This document shows, piece after piece, positions 35,712-45,185 of a stretch of DNA of 64,000 nucleotides. Source of the stretch: Paenibacillus sp. FSL M7-0420. Its GTDB lineage: Bacteria; Bacillota; Bacilli; Paenibacillales; Paenibacillaceae. The number at the start of each line of letters is the position of its first letter. The first letter of the stretch is position 1. The translations under genes were made by a program, and so were the position numbers. Below the pieces are notes generated by a model that searched no databases, was not told the origin of the DNA, and saw nothing but the letters and a program-made list of their open reading frames with translations. The stretch spans positions 3,720,001-3,784,000 of the forward strand of contig NZ_JBBOCJ010000001.1 in NCBI RefSeq assembly GCF_038002345.1, given 5' to 3'.

Positions 35712-38258
35712 TTAATAAAATACGACCTGGTTCTTCCCGGCGGACTTCGCCTCATAGAGAGCCTTCTCCGCCTTGGCAATGAAGTCAGACGGGCGGTCAG
35801 AGGGAACAGGTACCTTCAACAGGCCGCCTATGCTTACAGTGACCACACCCTCCTCTTCAAACCGGTCGCGGGGGATCTGCAGATCAGAGACACCTTGACG
35901 GACGGATTCGGCTAATTGCTCCGCTTGGGAGGCGGACGCACCCGTCATTGTGAGGATGAAGTTCGCCCCGCTGAAGCGGGCCACGAAGGTGCCATGCGTG
36001 ATGCTGATGATATTCAGTACATCGGCTACCGACTGGATGCAAAGATCGCCGCCCTTCAGCCCGTGTACCGCATTATAGGAATGGAAATCGTCGATATCAA
36101 TCGACAGCAATAGCAAGGGTTCCCGGGTATTCAGCGTATCCTCCCAGCGCTGATCCAGCTCATGCACAAGGGCCTGGCGGTTCGGCAGATCGGTTAGTGA
36201 ATCGGTCGTCAGATAGCTTTGCATCTGATTGGCCGCATCGGTATAGGCTTCGCCCTTCGCCTCTACACCGGTTCCTGCATTAAGGACCGCCATAATGGAC
36301 GGTCTGCCGCCATGAATAACCGAAGCCAGACTCAGGCTTATCTCCAGCACTTGCCCGTTCCCGCTCATGAATTGGCCCTGATCGGATACGAATTGGGTCA
36401 CATTCTGGCTCAGGTCTGAGAAGTGTTGCTTCAGATTTGGCCGGTAGGACTCCTGCACATAGTTCAGGAACGGCTGCCCGATGAGTGATTTGCCCTTCTC
36501 TTCACCCATCAGCTCTACTGCGCGGTTATTACAGTAGGCAATCACATCATCGGTAATCATGAAGAAGGCTACGGGAGACAGGTCCATCAATTGCAGATAC
36601 CGCTGTTCATTATGACGCAGACTGCGGGCGTTCTGCAGGGCCTGCTCTTCCGCCTGACGCAGCTGGTTCTCGGTCTGTCCGCGCAGAATAGATTTGAGCT
36701 GCGGCAGAATGTTAAGATGCTGTTCTCTCCATGGAAGTGAGGTGGACTGAACTACCTGCCGCCATTTCTCAAAGGACTTGCGGGGAGACAATCGCAATCC
36801 GTCATTCTCCTGAATGACAGCCTTAGCCGGATCTCCGGCCCAGTCCACTATCTCCACCACCTCAGGTCTGAACCAGATCATGTAATTCTGATGTCCTGGA
36901 GTGAGAGCGAGATAGATGACACCAGAGGCTTTATTCTTGTAAGCTTTGGCTGATTCATATTCCAGACTGAGCCTGGAGGTGCAGTAGGTGTAATCCTTCG
37001 ACTTCCCTGCCAGCCAGCCGGCAAGCTCCCGCACCTGCTCCTGGGAGGGTGCTACTCCGAACAGCATCAGCTTGTCCTGATAACACACGGCTGCGCCGGA
37101 AGCCTCCATCATACCCAGTAGCGTCTGCTCTTCATCGCCGAGCTGTTCAATCACCCGGGAAGAGCTGACGTTACCTGTGAAAATATCGACAATTCTCATC
37201 GCCTTGGTCCGCAGCTCCAGCTCCGTCTGATAGTTGTCGAGCTGCTGACGCTGGTACAGCTCACTGGAGAAGAAGGCGCCCAGGAAATTACACAGATTAC
37301 GGATACGGTGCGGGACATACTTGGGGGAATAGTGATGACAGGTGATCAGTCCCCAGAGCTTGTTATTATTGATCAGCGAGATAGTGGTCGTTGCGCCTAC
37401 CCCCATATTCTGCAAATACTCGATATGGAGCGGAGACACACTGCGGAGGATGGACAAGCTGAGGTTCAGGGGCTTACCGGTAAGCGGCTGCAGCACCGGG
37501 GTGATCGGAACCGGAAGATAGTTCACATCGACGATCGTCCGCAGCCAGTTGCGCAGATACAGCTCACGCGCCTGCTTCGGAATGTCAGAGGCAGGATAAT
37601 GATGGCCGAGGAACGGCTCCAGTCCGTCTTCCTTGGCTTCGGCGATCACCTTGCCGTTCCACTGTTCATCGAACTCGTAGATCATCACCCGGTCATAGCC
37701 CAGCATCTCCTTCACCTGCTCTGCGGCGGCCTGGCTGGCTTCCAGCCGGTTCGCCGTATGCTTCAGCCGTCCGAAGAACGTGCGAATCCAGTCGAAGTCA
37801 TTGGAGCTGTCGCTCTGATCGATGGAGGCAGGCTCCAGTTCAACGATCATCAGACCTTCACTTTCGTGAATGATGCAGAAAAAGTCCTGCGGCTCACCCG
37901 CGACTTCAATCTGTATCACAATATATTGCAAATCGGCAGTTTCTTTCGCATTTACGCTGCGTTTAAGCAGCATCTCCAGCTGATCCGGGCCTACCAGGTC
38001 AGCCATAGGCGTGCCTAACAGTGCTTCGGCAGCTGTTCCCAGTAACTTATCTGTATTCAGACTGGCCTGGACAATTCGATGGGCTGTGTCCTGAGTTACG
38101 GCCAGCAATACACCATGCGGCTGAATAAGCCCCGGAATATGGATGGGCTCCTTCTCACAGTTATTAAGATCTACGGGTTCCTTAGGGTCCACTCCCGCTT
38201 CGTTCAGCAGGGTCCGGTTCAGCGGCTGATTCTCATGTTCTATATTAAAATCTGACAT
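35712..38258 (-). CDS. Bacteriophytochrome with PAS and degenerate GGDEF domains
   Basis: An 848-residue red/far-red light sensor. The photosensory core is complete: Cys34 (LNNCEKEPIHIPG), the likely biliverdin attachment site, in a PAS domain; GAF with YPASDIPKQA; and PHY with the tongue motif SPRKSF. A second PAS domain (~560-660) and a C-terminal GGDEF domain (~680-848) follow, beginning DSLTDLPNRQ. The catalytic GGDEF signature is replaced by SGANF (ARFSGANFILT), so both acidic residues needed for diguanylate cyclase activity are missing. Output is probably by GTP binding or protein contact, not c-di-GMP synthesis. No biliverdin-forming heme oxygenase gene is nearby. Confidence 0.9.
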   Translation of the reverse strand: MSDFNIEHENQPLNRTLLNEAGVDPKEPVDLNNCEKEPIHIPGLIQPHGVLLAVTQDTAHRIVQASLNTDKLLGTAAEALLGTPMADLVGPDQLEMLLKRSVNAKETADLQYIVIQIEVAGEPQDFFCIIHESEGLMIVELEPASIDQSDSSNDFDWIRTFFGRLKHTANRLEASQAAAEQVKEMLGYDRVMIYEFDEQWNGKVIAEAKEDGLEPFLGHHYPASDIPKQARELYLRNWLRTIVDVNYLPVPITPVLQPLTGKPLNLSLSILRSVSPLHIEYLQNMGVGATTTISLINNNKLWGLITCHHYSPKYVPHRIRNLCNFLGAFFSSELYQRQQLDNYQTELELRTKAMRIVDIFTGNVSSSRVIEQLGDEEQTLLGMMEASGAAVCYQDKLMLFGVAPSQEQVRELAGWLAGKSKDYTYCTSRLSLEYESAKAYKNKASGVIYLALTPGHQNYMIWFRPEVVEIVDWAGDPAKAVIQENDGLRLSPRKSFEKWRQVVQSTSLPWREQHLNILPQLKSILRGQTENQLRQAEEQALQNARSLRHNEQRYLQLMDLSPVAFFMITDDVIAYCNNRAVELMGEEKGKSLIGQPFLNYVQESYRPNLKQHFSDLSQNVTQFVSDQGQFMSGNGQVLEISLSLASVIHGGRPSIMAVLNAGTGVEAKGEAYTDAANQMQSYLTTDSLTDLPNRQALVHELDQRWEDTLNTREPLLLLSIDIDDFHSYNAVHGLKGGDLCIQSVADVLNIISITHGTFVARFSGANFILTMTGASASQAEQLAESVRQGVSDLQIPRDRFEEEGVVTVSIGGLLKVPVPSDRPSDFIAKAEKALYEAKSAGKNQVVFY

Positions 38259-38470
38259 AGGTGCAAAGCCTCCATTGAAGTAAATGATTTCTAAGCTGTT
38301 TTTGCGTAGATTTATTCTAACTTACTTTGGGCAGCAATAACAAACATAAGTTTGGTCTGCACAGCCTGTTTTGTCTTGTATTACAGACTTGGAATAATTA
38401 TGTATAATATAAATGGATAGAGCATAACCTGTGACGGCTAATCCATTCCTAATACTCCGAGGTGACCGTA

Positions 38471-38593
38471 ATGCGGCGAACCAAACGTTCAGGTAGAGAG
38501 ATTGTTTCTTTTCTGCTAAGCGCCTTCTCCATACTGATCATTGCCTTCTTCATCATCCGCTATGTGCTTCAGACCGTTTCATTCGCACCTTAA
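38471..38593 (+). CDS. 40-residue single-pass membrane peptide
   Basis: ATG at 38471 is preceded by GAGGTGA at a perfect distance. The product has a basic N-terminus (MRRTKRSGREI) and one membrane helix (VSFLLSAFSILIIAFFII), the usual layout of small bacterial membrane proteins. A hairpin follows 18 bases after the stop. I do not recognise a family; the ribosome binding site is the main evidence that it is real. Confidence 0.6.
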   Translation: MRRTKRSGREIVSFLLSAFSILIIAFFIIRYVLQTVSFAP

Positions 38594-38610
38594 GCCTGCC
38601 CACGCAAAAA

Positions 38611-38633
38611 GGAGCATTTGGGGGAAATGCTCC
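38611..38633. terminator. Bidirectional hairpin terminator
   Basis: GGAGCATTT (38611-38619), five G loop, AAATGCTCC (38625-38633). An A run on the left gives T residues after the stem on the minus strand, so it could also stop transcription from the GrpB-like gene. The stretch 38634-38809 beyond it shows nothing recognisable. Confidence 0.65.
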
Positions 38634-38809
38634 TCTTCAGCTTGCATATACCAAGGATTAGATTGCACTTCCGGAAGAATGGTAATCCGAAAGTCATACC
38701 AATAATTTACCTTAAAAATCACAATAATACAAGTATTTCCTTCTATTCCAGTGAAAATGTGACTAATTCATGACTGCGCTTCGCCGCTTGGCTGCCCGGT
38801 AGCTAATCC

Positions 38810-39337
38810 TTACTCTTGCTGCTGTAACACCCTCTGCAGAATAGACTGCACAAACGCAGTCTTCCCGTCACAATACGCATCAATGTCATAACGGTACTCT
38901 TCAGCCAGCCGCTGCTTGACCGCCTGATATTCCTCACGGGCAGCGGGATGGCTGCGCAGATAATCTCGGAACCGAATATGCTCTACGTAACCCTTGCCGT
39001 CCTTAGGGCATACATAGAGATGGTATTTCATGAATCCGTCATCCTGGTTGCTCTTGAAGGCTTCCCGGCCCTCGATGCCCAGATTGCCCTGATGCTCATA
39101 ACCGAACGCCTGCAGTCTGCGGATGATCTCCGGCAGCTGGTCATAGCTCTCCATCACCAGATCGATATCAATCACGGGCTTGGCCCACAGCCCTTCAATT
39201 GAGGTGCTGCCCACATGCTCAGACCGGATAATCAGATCTCCCGCGATCTCCAGCATCCGCTTCTCAATTCTGCTATATTCCGCCTTCCAGGCCGGATCAT
39301 ATGGAACCACTTCTACAACCTTAGTCTTCTCAGCCAT
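38810..39337 (-). CDS. GrpB/UPF0157 family nucleotidyltransferase-like protein
   Basis: A 175-residue protein of the GrpB family, which has a nucleotidyltransferase fold. Typical features are VVPYDPAWKAEY, SEHVGSTSIEGLWAKPVIDID (GS plus DxD-like metal site) and KYHLYVC. Its biological role is unsettled. Some relatives sit near dephospho-CoA kinase; here there is no such partner. Confidence 0.85.
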   Translation of the reverse strand: MAEKTKVVEVVPYDPAWKAEYSRIEKRMLEIAGDLIIRSEHVGSTSIEGLWAKPVIDIDLVMESYDQLPEIIRRLQAFGYEHQGNLGIEGREAFKSNQDDGFMKYHLYVCPKDGKGYVEHIRFRDYLRSHPAAREEYQAVKQRLAEEYRYDIDAYCDGKTAFVQSILQRVLQQQE

Positions 39338-39433
39338 AATCCCTATCCTCCTTCAGCTATAACCTAGACCCGCCACTGGAATAAAATACAAACCACTATC
39401 TCATACTAACCCACAGAGACGGAGGTGAACAGT

Positions 39434-39604
39434 ATGCCCAAGAATAGTGCGGACCCGAAGCATGACCGTGCAGATAACCGTGCCGATTCAAAAAACAACC
39501 AGCAGAACCACGCCAGCATCAGCGAAATCCCCCAGATGGTAACTCCTGATAAAGCGGCAGATGTCGTGCCGAGCCTTAACGGGGTGACCAAGAACGAGAG
39601 CTGA
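39434..39604 (+). CDS. Small hydrophilic protein (56 residues)
   Basis: ATG at 39434 follows an ideal GGAGGTGA ribosome binding site. The product is polar and probably disordered (MPKNSADPKHDRADNRAD, then QQNHASISEIPQM), with no membrane segment or Cys. A terminator follows. The composition is reminiscent of small acidic or spore-associated proteins, but I cannot assign a family. Confidence 0.55.
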   Translation: MPKNSADPKHDRADNRADSKNNQQNHASISEIPQMVTPDKAADVVPSLNGVTKNES

Positions 39605-39625
39605 TTTCCGGTTTGCTCTGCCCGC

Positions 39626-39673
39626 AGACCAGGCTTCTCCCTCCGGCAACAGAGGCGGAAGTCCGGTCTTTTG
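39626..39673 (+). terminator. Terminator after the small hydrophilic protein gene
   Basis: AGACC and GGTCTTTT arms with an inner CCTC/GAGG stem; imperfect but with a T run. It separates this gene from murI. Confidence 0.5.
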
Positions 39674-39751
39674 TCCATGCGCTATAGTTCTACAATAAGT
39701 CTAATGATAGAATAATAGAATCCTATTAATAATGACGGAAAGAGTGGACAT

Positions 39752-40567
39752 ATGCGAATTGGATTTTTTGACTCCGGAATTGGCGGGTTAACCGTGCTTC
39801 ATCAGGCGCTTAAGCTCCTGCCGCAAGAGGACTACCTCTTCTATGCAGATACCGACCATGTGCCCTATGGGGAGAAGACGAAAGACGAAGTCAGGGAATA
39901 CATCCTGCAAGCGGTGGAATTCATGGCCCGGCAGCATATCAAAGCGTTGGTTGTCGCTTGTAACACAGCCACCAGCATTGTGATCGAAGAGCTGCGGCAG
40001 CGGTATGACTTCCCGGTCCTCGGGATCGAGCCGGCCGTGAAGCCTGCGGTTGAACAATCGGAGGGCAAGCAGAAGAAGGTGCTGGTACTCGCCACCCGCT
40101 TAACGCTGCAGGAGAAGAAGTATCATGATTTGGTGCACCGTATCGATCACGGGGAGATTGTAGACAGTCTGCCGCTGCCCGGGCTGGTTCGGTTTGCGGA
40201 GCATTTTGATTTTGACGAAGAGAGAATTATTCCCTATCTGAAAAGTGAGCTGGCCCACTTGGACCTTAAGCGGTACAGCACAGTGGTTCTTGGATGTACC
40301 CATTTCCCCTACTTCGAGGGAAGCCTGCGGAAGATATTCCCGGATACGGTTGACTTCATCTCGGGCAGTCTCGGAACCGCCAGACATTTGAAACAGCTCC
40401 TTGAAGCGGGGGGCCGGATCAACGAGGGGACGGGCGATATCCTTTTTTACAGGTCCAGTGTCCCGGTAGATGATCCCGCAATGTTATCTGAATATAAACG
40501 TCTGTTCCAGCGTCTGGATGACATTGAACAATCTATGAATCTTAGCAAAAGGAGTGATCCCGCATGA
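39752..40567 (+). CDS. murI: Glutamate racemase
   Basis: A 271-residue enzyme that makes D-glutamate for peptidoglycan. Both catalytic cysteines are present: Cys70 (VVACNTAT) and Cys182 (VLGCTHFPYF), with the N-terminal FDSGIGGLTV and the substrate-loop YADTDHVPYG. Length is normal for the family. It overlaps the next gene (GNAT) by ATGA, so the two are co-transcribed, though a functional link is not obvious. Confidence 0.95.
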   Translation: MRIGFFDSGIGGLTVLHQALKLLPQEDYLFYADTDHVPYGEKTKDEVREYILQAVEFMARQHIKALVVACNTATSIVIEELRQRYDFPVLGIEPAVKPAVEQSEGKQKKVLVLATRLTLQEKKYHDLVHRIDHGEIVDSLPLPGLVRFAEHFDFDEERIIPYLKSELAHLDLKRYSTVVLGCTHFPYFEGSLRKIFPDTVDFISGSLGTARHLKQLLEAGGRINEGTGDILFYRSSVPVDDPAMLSEYKRLFQRLDDIEQSMNLSKRSDPA

Positions 40568-41337
40568 GTCACTATACAGCCATAATGGAAAGATTACGCC
40601 GGAATCCGCTGAAGAATGTTACGCTTCTCAAAATGATGACGGCTTATCATGCACAGATCGACAGCGTGCTGATTGAACAACAGGAGGAGTGGGGTGTGCT
40701 GCTGCTTATGCCTGCCGCCACCTTCGGCTATGATCACCGGACCTACCCGGAGGCTGACACCGTTGTGCTGATGGATTACAGCAGCCCCGAGGTCTTCCCT
40801 GCCCTGCTGAAGCGGTTGCCGCGGGACGCCAATCTGGTCTTCAAGCTTCAGGAGGATGCGTACCGTCAGGCGCTGGAACCGTATTTCGCACTGCGGCGGG
40901 TCCGTAGTCTCTACTCTTATTCTTCGGCCGAAGGCCAGAGGTTCAGCGCAGATGAGGCCTGCACAGTCAGTGAAGCTATCGATGAACGGCTGCTGCCGCT
41001 GTGGATGGCGAATGATTATTCGCTAGAGGAGATCACGCAGTATTTTGCAGACGGGGCGTTCGCTGTGACGTTATTTGACGGGGATACGCCACTCAGTACT
41101 TGTATGGTGTACCGCAATGAGGAGCGAATCTGGGAGATTGGCGGTGTGCGTACCATAGAAGCTGCTAGACAGCGGGGATTGGCACAGCGCGTAGTCCGTA
41201 CAGCAGTCTTCCACACCCTGCAAAAGGGCTACCTTCCAAGATATCAGGTGCTGGAGAACAATCCCGCCTCCATCCGTCTGGCCGAATCTATCGGCCTTAC
41301 CCGCGCTGTTACGCTGGAGCACTGGGTTAATTATTGA
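40564..41337 (+). CDS. GNAT-family N-acetyltransferase, two-domain form
   Basis: A 257-residue protein whose C-terminal half (~150-257) is a GNAT domain: ICEIGGVRTIEAARQRGLAQ-type acetyl-CoA loop (read here as IGGVRTIEAARQRGLAQRV) and YQVLENNPASIRLAESIG. The N-terminal half is a second, degenerate alpha/beta domain as in FR47-like enzymes. Translationally coupled to murI. The substrate is unknown. Confidence 0.8.
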   Translation: MSHYTAIMERLRRNPLKNVTLLKMMTAYHAQIDSVLIEQQEEWGVLLLMPAATFGYDHRTYPEADTVVLMDYSSPEVFPALLKRLPRDANLVFKLQEDAYRQALEPYFALRRVRSLYSYSSAEGQRFSADEACTVSEAIDERLLPLWMANDYSLEEITQYFADGAFAVTLFDGDTPLSTCMVYRNEERIWEIGGVRTIEAARQRGLAQRVVRTAVFHTLQKGYLPRYQVLENNPASIRLAESIGLTRAVTLEHWVNY

Positions 41338-41361
41338 CACTAAAGATGAAGGAGGCAACCT

Positions 41362-41736
41362 ATGAACATGAACTATCAACCTCCGCCTTACGGAGAACAG
41401 GATCATTTCGGGCAATATCCGAAGCCCCCGCTGGAACGGATGAATAGCAAAGCTGTTGCAGCACTGGTATTGGGTATTCTCTCCATCGTAATACCTTACG
41501 TCGGCATCATCTTCGGTATTACCGCAATCATTCTGGCTACACTTGCCTTCAGAGAGATCCGTTACAGCTATGAACAAGGCCGTGGATTGGCGATCGCCGG
41601 GCTGGTCTGCGGAATAGCCTCCACCTTTATTTACACCATTCTCATCATAATGTTTGTTTTAACTATTCTGTTATTTAATCATGCCTACACTGCTGCGGCG
41701 TATAACTTGATCATTGCTGATAGTCTCTTAGTCTAG
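41362..41736 (+). CDS. DUF4190 membrane protein
   Basis: A 124-residue protein with a Pro/Gln/Tyr-rich cytosolic N-terminus (YQPPPYGEQDHFGQYPKPP) and two or three membrane helices containing ALVLGILSIVIPYVGIIFG and GLAIAGLVCGIAST, the hallmark of DUF4190. Function unknown. A GAAGGAGG site precedes the start. Confidence 0.8.
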   Translation: MNMNYQPPPYGEQDHFGQYPKPPLERMNSKAVAALVLGILSIVIPYVGIIFGITAIILATLAFREIRYSYEQGRGLAIAGLVCGIASTFIYTILIIMFVLTILLFNHAYTAAAYNLIIADSLLV

Positions 41737-41812
41737 ACCGGATGGCGCTTTAATGTGTGTGTTTATCGCTAATCTCATGTAAGTGATAGGTAGCGCAGAA
41801 CCACTTAGGGAC

Positions 41813-42002
41813 ATTAATTGGATTTTCAACACTTATTAACCATGCGATTGCTTGTAGATTGACCGTAAGTGGATTTATAGCAACTAATTCTGTGCATTTC
41901 CGTAAATCTCATACTTTCAGCTGAATTAGGTGGATTTTTTCCAACTGCTTGGCTGGAAAGTGAGATTCTCGTCTTATTAAATTACGTTTATCCACCTATT
42001 TT
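41813..42002. repeat. Cluster of short TTAxGTGGATTT repeats in a 370-base intergenic region
   Basis: The gap between DUF4190 and the response regulator has no gene. It contains three direct, imperfect copies of a motif resembling TTAAGTGGATTTT..CAACTAATT (near 41813, 41866 and 41926), and an inverted copy reading TTTATCCACCTATTTT at 41987-42002. The stretch is AT-rich and could fold. Confidence 0.5.
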
Positions 42003-42056
42003 CCGGCGGGCTGGACGGGGTAAACGGGGTGGCCGAGGTGATTGGGTGGCGGATGT

Positions 42057-42090
42057 GGGCTGACACCGGTTTCGATAACCGGACCAGCCC
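42057..42090 (-). terminator. Nested hairpin after the response regulator gene
   Basis: GGGCTG (42057-42062) pairs with CAGCCC (42085-42090), and inside it CCGGTT pairs with AACCGG. It lies 17 bases past the stop codon; it lacks a T run. Confidence 0.5.
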
Positions 42091-42107
42091 CATTGTACAA
42101 CTCTGCA

Positions 42108-43310
42108 TCACAGAGTACCCTTGCTCCTAAGAATGCTGATGCTTTCCTGCTGGCGGTACTCCGTCGGGGTAAGGTTGTATTTCTTGCGGAACATTTGGGT
42201 AAAATGGCGCATGTCCTGGTATCCTACCCGCTCCGCGATATCGGCCAGCTTCAGCCCCGGATTCAGCAGTAATAGCTTCGCCTGCTCCAGCCGCAGCGAG
42301 GTGACATAGTCCTTGTACCCCTGCCCTGTCTTCTGCTTGAACAGCTGGCTGAAATACGCCGGATTCAGGAACACCACCGAAGCGATTCGCTCCAGCGACA
42401 GCTCCTCGTAGAAATGCTCCTTAATGTAGTGCAGCGCGACTTCAATCGCCTTCTCTCCACTCCCCTTGAGCGGCTCAAGAGGCGGCCCCTGGAAGGCTGA
42501 AGCTTCCCGCATCCGCTTCACGATCTGCGGCACCGTATGGAAGTCACAGCTCAGCCCGGAATAGATGATCTGAAAAGGGATTTTCAAATAATGCGTCAGA
42601 TGCGTCTTCACCTCCTCCTGGAACTGCTCTACCCGTACACTCTCGCCCGGTGTGATCAGGCCCAGCAGATTCTGCCGGTCATAGTTGACCACGAAGCCCC
42701 GCCCATACCGCTCGATCAGCTCGGAGAGAACATTCTCGACAATGAAATGCTCCAGCCGGGCGCTCTGATCCCCCGCCTCCAGCTGAACCATCACCAGATA
42801 GAAGGAGTGATAATCTTCAATGAACGCGTCGATGTCCAGATTCCCGATATCCAGCCCGGAGGCCAGCCGCTGAAAAACCCCCTCGCGCAGGAACCGCAGA
42901 CTGGCCTTCAGCCGCTCGCCTTGCCGCGAGAGCTGGTTATCCTGCTGGATTTCGCTTGTCAGGCTGTCGATCAGCTCGGTCAGCTTATGCTTGCCGATCG
43001 GCTTCAGCAGATAGTCGCGCGCACCCAGCCGGACAGCTTCCTGGGCGTAGGAGAATTCGCTGTGGGCAGAGATGACAATCCATTTCACGTACGGATACCG
43101 GCGCTTCGAGATTTTCATGAATTCCAGCCCGTTCATGCCCGGCATCAGAATATCCGTCAGCACGATATGGATATGCTGCTCCTCCAGGATCTTCACCGCT
43201 TCCTCCGCCCGGTCGGCTACGAACACCTGATGCTCCGCACTAATCTGCTTAATCGTGCGCTTGATCCCTTCACGGATGGCCCGTTCATCATCGGCTATAA
43301 GAATATTCAT
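42108..43310 (-). CDS. YesN-type response regulator with AraC output (locus A)
   Basis: A 400-residue regulator: receiver domain with acidic pocket IADDE, phospho-acceptor Asp53 (LTDILMPGMNG) and the switch Lys in YLLKPIG. A long linker follows, then a C-terminal AraC double helix-turn-helix (LERIASVVFLNPAYFSQLFKQ, core only, and KLADIAERVGYQDMRHFTQMF). It overlaps the YesM-type kinase gene by 4 bases and probably activates the adjoining sugar ABC genes when phosphorylated. Confidence 0.9.
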   Translation of the reverse strand: MNILIADDERAIREGIKRTIKQISAEHQVFVADRAEEAVKILEEQHIHIVLTDILMPGMNGLEFMKISKRRYPYVKWIVISAHSEFSYAQEAVRLGARDYLLKPIGKHKLTELIDSLTSEIQQDNQLSRQGERLKASLRFLREGVFQRLASGLDIGNLDIDAFIEDYHSFYLVMVQLEAGDQSARLEHFIVENVLSELIERYGRGFVVNYDRQNLLGLITPGESVRVEQFQEEVKTHLTHYLKIPFQIIYSGLSCDFHTVPQIVKRMREASAFQGPPLEPLKGSGEKAIEVALHYIKEHFYEELSLERIASVVFLNPAYFSQLFKQKTGQGYKDYVTSLRLEQAKLLLLNPGLKLADIAERVGYQDMRHFTQMFRKKYNLTPTEYRQQESISILRSKGTL

Positions 43311-45094
43311 CCCGGCATCTCTCCTCCCACTGGAATAGGCAGCACGATCGCCACCTGCGTCCCCTCACCGGGGAAGCTCTGAATCTGCAGACCATATCCC
43401 TCCCCGAACATGAACCGCAGGCGGCGGTGCAGGTTCTGGAGTCCGATCCCGCTTTTGCCGCCTTCTCTGCCACTGGAGCCCGAACTATCCGGACTATCCA
43501 CATTCAGCGACTTCTGTAGCCTTGCAAGCTGCTCCCTATTCATTCCGTCTCCGTTATCCTCCACGATTAGCTCAAGGTGGTCGCTCTCTTGCCGGGTGTA
43601 TACCTTAAGAATCCCCTGACGCGAGAGCGGCTCCAGTCCATGCTTGACCGCATTCTCAATGACCGGCTGCACCGTCATCTTCGGTACTCTTATGTTCAAC
43701 CAGCGTTCATCAATATCTGTCACAATTACGAGGCGGCCCTCCAGACGGATCGAGATAATCTTCAGGTAATGCCCGATCTGCTCCAGCTCCTCACTCAGGC
43801 TTACATCTGCCCCGTCCTCCCACTGGCTGCTGTAACGGAACATAGATGACAGCGACAGCACCAGCTCACCAAGCTGTTCATTACCCTCTTCATCCAGCAT
43901 CCAGTAGATCATATCCAGCGTATTGTAGAGGAAATGCGGGTTCACCTGAGACTGCAGGGCATGCAGCTCCGCATTCTTTTCGCTGACCGAGGACAGCTTG
44001 ACCCGTTCAATCAGCTCCTCGATCCGCCGGACCATCCGGTTGAAGGAAGCGACCAGAATGTTAATCTCCTGATACGAGGAGACCTTGACCATGCCGCGGA
44101 AATTCCCCACCTCTACCTGCCGCATCTCGCGGATCAGCTTCTTCAGCGGCGAAGAGATGGTCTGCGATACGATGGAAGCAATTAGTGTGGAGACCAGGAT
44201 CAGCGCCGAGATCACGATCAAGAGATAACGCTTCATCTCCACCAGCTCCACATTCAGATCCTTGTCCGGCGTAATACTCATCACCCACCAGCCCGAGAAA
44301 GACAGCTTAGACGCCACAACCAGTTGGCCGCGCTCCTGCTGAACCATCACATGCTCCGAAGCGGGGAGCTTAGGCAGACGGGCAGCGTCCGGCTGCGGAT
44401 CTGTGGCCGAGGTGACAAACCGTCCATCCGGGGACATCAGGTAGACCTGACTGTGCTCACCCAGCTTCAGATTCTCCAGCGCGTCCAGCACCGGCTGCGG
44501 GTCCGTCTCATACAGCACGATGCCTATCGGCTTATGCTCATTCAGGTCATAGAGCTGCCGCCCGAAGGCGAAGACCGGACTGTCCTCCACCTGGTCGATC
44601 AGGGAGTGCGGGTACACCCCGAGCCAGACCATTTTGCCCGAGGAAGCCTGCAATTGCCGGTACCAGTCCTCCTGCCTATAATTCGGATCGACCACATTCA
44701 TATAGTTGCCATAGTTGTAGATCTTGCCGCGGTCCGTGATCACATGGATGCCCACCAGATCATCCCGCGAATAAAAAATCGAGCCGATGATATTCGTCAC
44801 CGTCTGCTCATTGATATAGGCCACCGCCGGCCCGTCCGTCTTCTCATTAATTAAGCGGATCATCTCGAAGTTATTGCTGAGTGACTTGGACAAGGCGTCA
44901 TACCCCTTATAGAGAAGCGTGAATAGGCCTGCGCTCTGGGCGACGTTTTTTTGCGACAAATCACCGATCTTCTCATGCAATTGGTCTGTAGTCCGGTTAT
45001 AGTACAGCAGGCTGACAATAAGCAGAATACTGGACATGCAAAAAAGAAACAGCAAGAACAACCGATGATGAATGGAATGAAAGCCGAGCTTCAT
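43307..45094 (-). CDS. YesM-type sensor histidine kinase (locus A)
   Basis: A 595-residue membrane kinase: two membrane helices (~10-33 and ~285-308) flank a dCache-like extracellular sensor, then HAMP, a His-kinase region with QVNPHFLYNTLDMI, and an ATPase with VIENAVKHGLEP and DNGDGM. The start at 45094 is chosen because AAGGGGAG lies 6 bases upstream; the longer frame has no ribosome binding site. It pairs with the overlapping regulator and likely senses the solute bound by the adjoining transporter. Confidence 0.9.
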   Translation of the reverse strand: MKLGFHSIHHRLFLLFLFCMSSILLIVSLLYYNRTTDQLHEKIGDLSQKNVAQSAGLFTLLYKGYDALSKSLSNNFEMIRLINEKTDGPAVAYINEQTVTNIIGSIFYSRDDLVGIHVITDRGKIYNYGNYMNVVDPNYRQEDWYRQLQASSGKMVWLGVYPHSLIDQVEDSPVFAFGRQLYDLNEHKPIGIVLYETDPQPVLDALENLKLGEHSQVYLMSPDGRFVTSATDPQPDAARLPKLPASEHVMVQQERGQLVVASKLSFSGWWVMSITPDKDLNVELVEMKRYLLIVISALILVSTLIASIVSQTISSPLKKLIREMRQVEVGNFRGMVKVSSYQEINILVASFNRMVRRIEELIERVKLSSVSEKNAELHALQSQVNPHFLYNTLDMIYWMLDEEGNEQLGELVLSLSSMFRYSSQWEDGADVSLSEELEQIGHYLKIISIRLEGRLVIVTDIDERWLNIRVPKMTVQPVIENAVKHGLEPLSRQGILKVYTRQESDHLELIVEDNGDGMNREQLARLQKSLNVDSPDSSGSSGREGGKSGIGLQNLHRRLRFMFGEGYGLQIQSFPGEGTQVAIVLPIPVGGEMPG

Positions 45095-45185
45095 AGGACT
45101 CTCCCCTTTACGCACCCTGTTCTGCCGTTTCCTATTATAAAACTTATCCATTTTTATGCAATGAGGGAATTCAGCACACCTTACC

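Noticed and set aside
37308..38018. 236-codon plus-strand ORF inside the bacteriophytochrome gene
   Set aside because: Opposite the GAF/PHY domains; no motif or ribosome binding site.
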